This document shows, piece after piece, positions 7,164 to 8,247 of a stretch of DNA of 8,247 nucleotides. Where the stretch lies: NCBI GenBank assembly GCA_913053665.1, contig CAJXGR010000134.1, positions 1 through 8,247 of the forward strand, in the 5' to 3' direction. Below the pieces are notes generated by a model that saw only the letters and a program-made list of their open reading frames with translations, ran no database searches and was not told the DNA's origin. The position numbers and the translations under genes are program-made. This DNA comes from an uncultured Spirochaetia bacterium. Lineage in GTDB: Bacteria > Spirochaetota > UBA6919. Numbering within the stretch: the first letter of the stretch is position 1; each line of letters begins with the position of its first letter.

Positions 7164-7457
7164 TCAGTTATTCAGCAATCTTTCTCTATCATAAATAAAT
7201 GAGTCCCTTGAACCATAAACAATCGGATGCCTTTGAGTCATTTCTATGGCATCACAGGGGCATGCTTCCACACAGTATCCGCAAAATATACATCTTAATT
7301 CGTTAATAGTAAAGACCGCAGGATATTTATCCCGATCTTCACCATATTCAGTGGGTGTTTTGTCTGCTACAATAGTGATGCAAAAGGCCGGACAGGCTGT
7401 AGCACACATATAACAGGCCACACATTTGATTCGCCCCTCATCATCCCGTTTCAGACG
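7164..7457 (-). CDS. nuoI: NADH-quinone oxidoreductase subunit I, 3' part only
   Basis: This is the C-terminal part, about 97 residues, of the complex I subunit that holds clusters N6a and N6b, passing electrons towards the quinone. Two [4Fe-4S] motifs are complete: CVACYMCATACP and CIFCGYCVEACP. Counted from the first ATG of the chimeric frame (7790), the cysteines are 123, 126, 129, 133 and 167, 170, 173, 177. In this fold the last Cys of each motif completes the other cluster. The ending, RHPIVYGSRDSFIYDRERLL, is typical for NuoI. Missing is the N-terminal region of roughly 50 or more residues, with the amphipathic helices that dock on NuoH and NuoA. In its place, in frame, is a MipA-type outer-membrane protein start. 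The sequence from LKRDDEGRIKC onward is NuoI-like. nuoJ follows after 55 nt in the usual order. Confidence 0.93.
   Translation of the reverse strand, partial: RLKRDDEGRIKCVACYMCATACPAFCITIVADKTPTEYGEDRDKYPAVFTINELRCIFCGYCVEACPCDAIEMTQRHPIVYGSRDSFIYDRERLLNN
7440..7457. other. Chimeric junction between two unrelated genomes
   Basis: On the minus strand the bases CGTCTGAAACGGGATGAT (RLKRDD) fit both neighbours: MipA/OmpV proteins often read GPLLQYRLKRDD here, and NuoI proteins often read RLKRDEEGRIKC. G+C falls from 34 of 60 bases (7561-7620) to 22 of 60 (7261-7320) across it. There is no insertion sequence, terminal repeat or target duplication at the site. A join at a short shared string is what an assembly error or a microhomology-mediated event would leave. 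Confidence 0.8.
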
Positions 7458-7781
7458 GTACTGAAGCAGTGGGCCAAAGGTTAATGACTCACTGGTACCC
7501 GTAGTAATCAGGTTCAGATTCAGGCGGCCCGCACTCTCACTGCCCCCGCTGCCACCCAGGCTAACGTAGCGACCACTCGCCCAGACATACTTGCCGAACG
7601 GGGCAACCAGCGTCTTGTTTTCATCGGAGCCTTCATAGTCCGGCTTGGATATCACGCCCAGGCCGACGAACCCTTTGCCACCCTCTGCGACAGCGGACAC
7701 ACTCTGGTAGGCCATAACCGGCGACACCAATGAAGCAGTCAACGCCAGCACTGATACTGAAGATAACATTATTGTTTTCAT
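7441..7781 (-). CDS. MipA/OmpV-family outer-membrane protein, 5' part only
   Basis: About 113 N-terminal residues of a protein of the MltA-interacting protein (MipA/OmpV) family, whose members are beta-barrels of roughly 250-280 residues in the Gram-negative outer membrane. A clear signal peptide is present: MKTIMLSSVSVLALTAS, then SPVMA before the mature end. Family features follow: FVGLGVISKPDYEGSDE, the APFGKYVW and GRYVSLGG strands, and FGPLLQYRLKRDD. The rest of the barrel is replaced by NuoI sequence. The ATG at 7781 was chosen because AGAAGG lies 9 nt before it. The ATG at 7790 directly abuts that site and would add only MSD. The gene lies about 60 nt after the permease fragment in the same direction. 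The specific substrate or partner cannot be inferred. Confidence 0.8.
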
Positions 7782-7790
7782 ATCGCTCAT

Positions 7791-7796
7791 CCTTCT
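7791..7796 (-). promoter_or_regulatory. Ribosome binding site of the MipA-type gene
   Basis: AGAAGG ends directly before an ATG at 7790 and 9 nt before a second in-frame ATG at 7781. The spacing favours the second, which also gives a standard signal peptide beginning with MKTIML. Confidence 0.65.
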
Positions 7797-7842
7797 CTAT
7801 TTTACGATGCCCTGACAGGCCTGCATGCGGCGGCAATACTAC

Positions 7843-8247
7843 TCAGAACCCTGGAGATTTACAAACCCGTAGCAACCCGGGAGGGCCTATCTGGCCGGGT
7901 TTCCGCCGGCCGACCTGCATGATTGCGGCGTTTCGGTCAGCGCCCATGCGGTCACCCAGGAAGCCGCCGATAGCGCCCATGAAAATAATAACCATGGGTG
8001 TCTTGACACCGCGCGCCAGCAGTATCGGTTTCATGATGTTATCAATCAGGCCAACGGGGACGCTCCAGATCAGGAAGGCTACAGCTGTCACCGTGTCTGC
8101 CGTGTTGAACAGGTAAATAATGATCGGGATCAGGATAACAATAATACCGATCTGGGCCACACCGAACAGCAGGCAGAGCAATGCCCAGAACCCGGCGGCC
8201 GGTACACCCGCCACCATGAAACCCAGCCCGGCCAGCAATGACTGGAC
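7843..8247 (-). CDS. AI-2E/PerM-family permease, 3' part with abnormal C-terminus
   Basis: The frame runs open to the window edge, so the 5' part is missing; a TTG at 8238 is simply an internal Leu codon. The visible residues read VQSLLAGLGFMVAGVPAAGFWALL at the edge, then a hydrophobic segment (VAQIGIIVILIPIIIYLF) and VPVGLIDNIMKPILLARGVKTPMVIIFMGAIGGF. This is the conserved C-terminal part of AI-2E transporter/PerM permeases, multi-spanning inner-membrane exporters of unclear or varied substrates. After GAIGGF the family normally continues with a glycine-rich membrane segment (GIIGLFVGAVVLALGY-like). Here the frame instead gives a charged, Pro/Arg/Gly-rich tail (GDRMGADRNAAIMQVGRRKPG...) to a TGA stop. 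That looks like a frame change or small deletion just after 7960. The G+C-rich composition differs from the nuo genes. Confidence 0.8.
   Translation of the reverse strand, partial: VQSLLAGLGFMVAGVPAAGFWALLCLLFGVAQIGIIVILIPIIIYLFNTADTVTAVAFLIWSVPVGLIDNIMKPILLARGVKTPMVIIFMGAIGGFLGDRMGADRNAAIMQVGRRKPGQIGPPGLLRVCKSPGF

Noticed and set aside
7400..7500. Mobile element or integration site as the cause of the junction
   Set aside because: I found no terminal inverted repeats, target duplication, transposase or integrase sequence, or tRNA end around the join.
7164..7781. A genuine new exported ferredoxin/outer-membrane fusion protein
   Set aside because: Both halves are incomplete, the join lies in a string shared by the two families, and the composition changes there. 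A chimera explains all of this more simply.
7893..7911. GGCCGG/CCGGCC hairpin with a 7-nt loop in the tail of the permease gene, a possible terminator
   Set aside because: The stem is only 6 bp in GC-rich DNA, where such palindromes are common, and no T tract follows it in the direction of transcription.

Overview
The window looks like a metagenomic contig or draft-genome fragment made of two unrelated pieces. Positions 1 to about 7440 carry the 3' half of a bacterial respiratory complex I operon on the minus strand, read in the order nuoI (3' part only), nuoJ, nuoK, nuoL, nuoM, nuoN. A lipoprotein-like gene with an FGE-sulfatase (SUMF1-type) domain follows in the same direction. The AT-leaning composition (24 G+C in the 60 bases 6541-6600; 22 in 7261-7320), a long form of NuoJ and a nuoI lying directly before nuoJ suggest a deltaproteobacterial, Nitrospirota-like or similar anaerobe-related lineage. 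That placement is only a guess, because no taxonomic marker is present.

Positions about 7457 to 8247 have a different character. They are visibly richer in G+C (34 of 60 in 7561-7620; 40 of 60 in 7921-7980). They encode the start of a MipA/OmpV-type outer-membrane protein and the 3' part of an AI-2E/PerM-family permease, a combination that fits a gammaproteobacterium. The two pieces meet in frame around 7440-7457, inside a short stretch (residues RLKRD-D/E) that both the MipA-type protein and NuoI would be expected to have. The result is an apparent fusion of signal peptide, beta-barrel start and two-cluster ferredoxin. An assembly chimera or a microhomology-mediated illegitimate join is much more likely than a real new protein. 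nuoA-H and the first part of nuoI would therefore lie on another contig.

In the complex I part the genes are tightly packed: nuoJ/nuoK abut as TAAATG, nuoK/nuoL are 7 nt apart, nuoL/nuoM 23 nt and nuoM/nuoN 4 nt. This implies one translationally coupled transcript. NuoL, NuoM and NuoN are the three antiporter-like proton-pumping subunits, NuoK and NuoJ link them to the quinone site, and NuoI carries two [4Fe-4S] clusters towards the quinone. All the key charged residues I looked for are intact. The electron donor cannot be told, since nuoEFG is not in view. The FGE-like gene sits 55 nt after nuoN and may be co-transcribed. A strong 9-bp palindrome of a dispersed-repeat type lies in the last stretch (23-43).

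I see no convincing new biological system here. The points most worth a second look are the chimeric junction, the damaged end of the permease gene, a run of nine G in nuoM, and the FGE-like protein without the catalytic cysteines.
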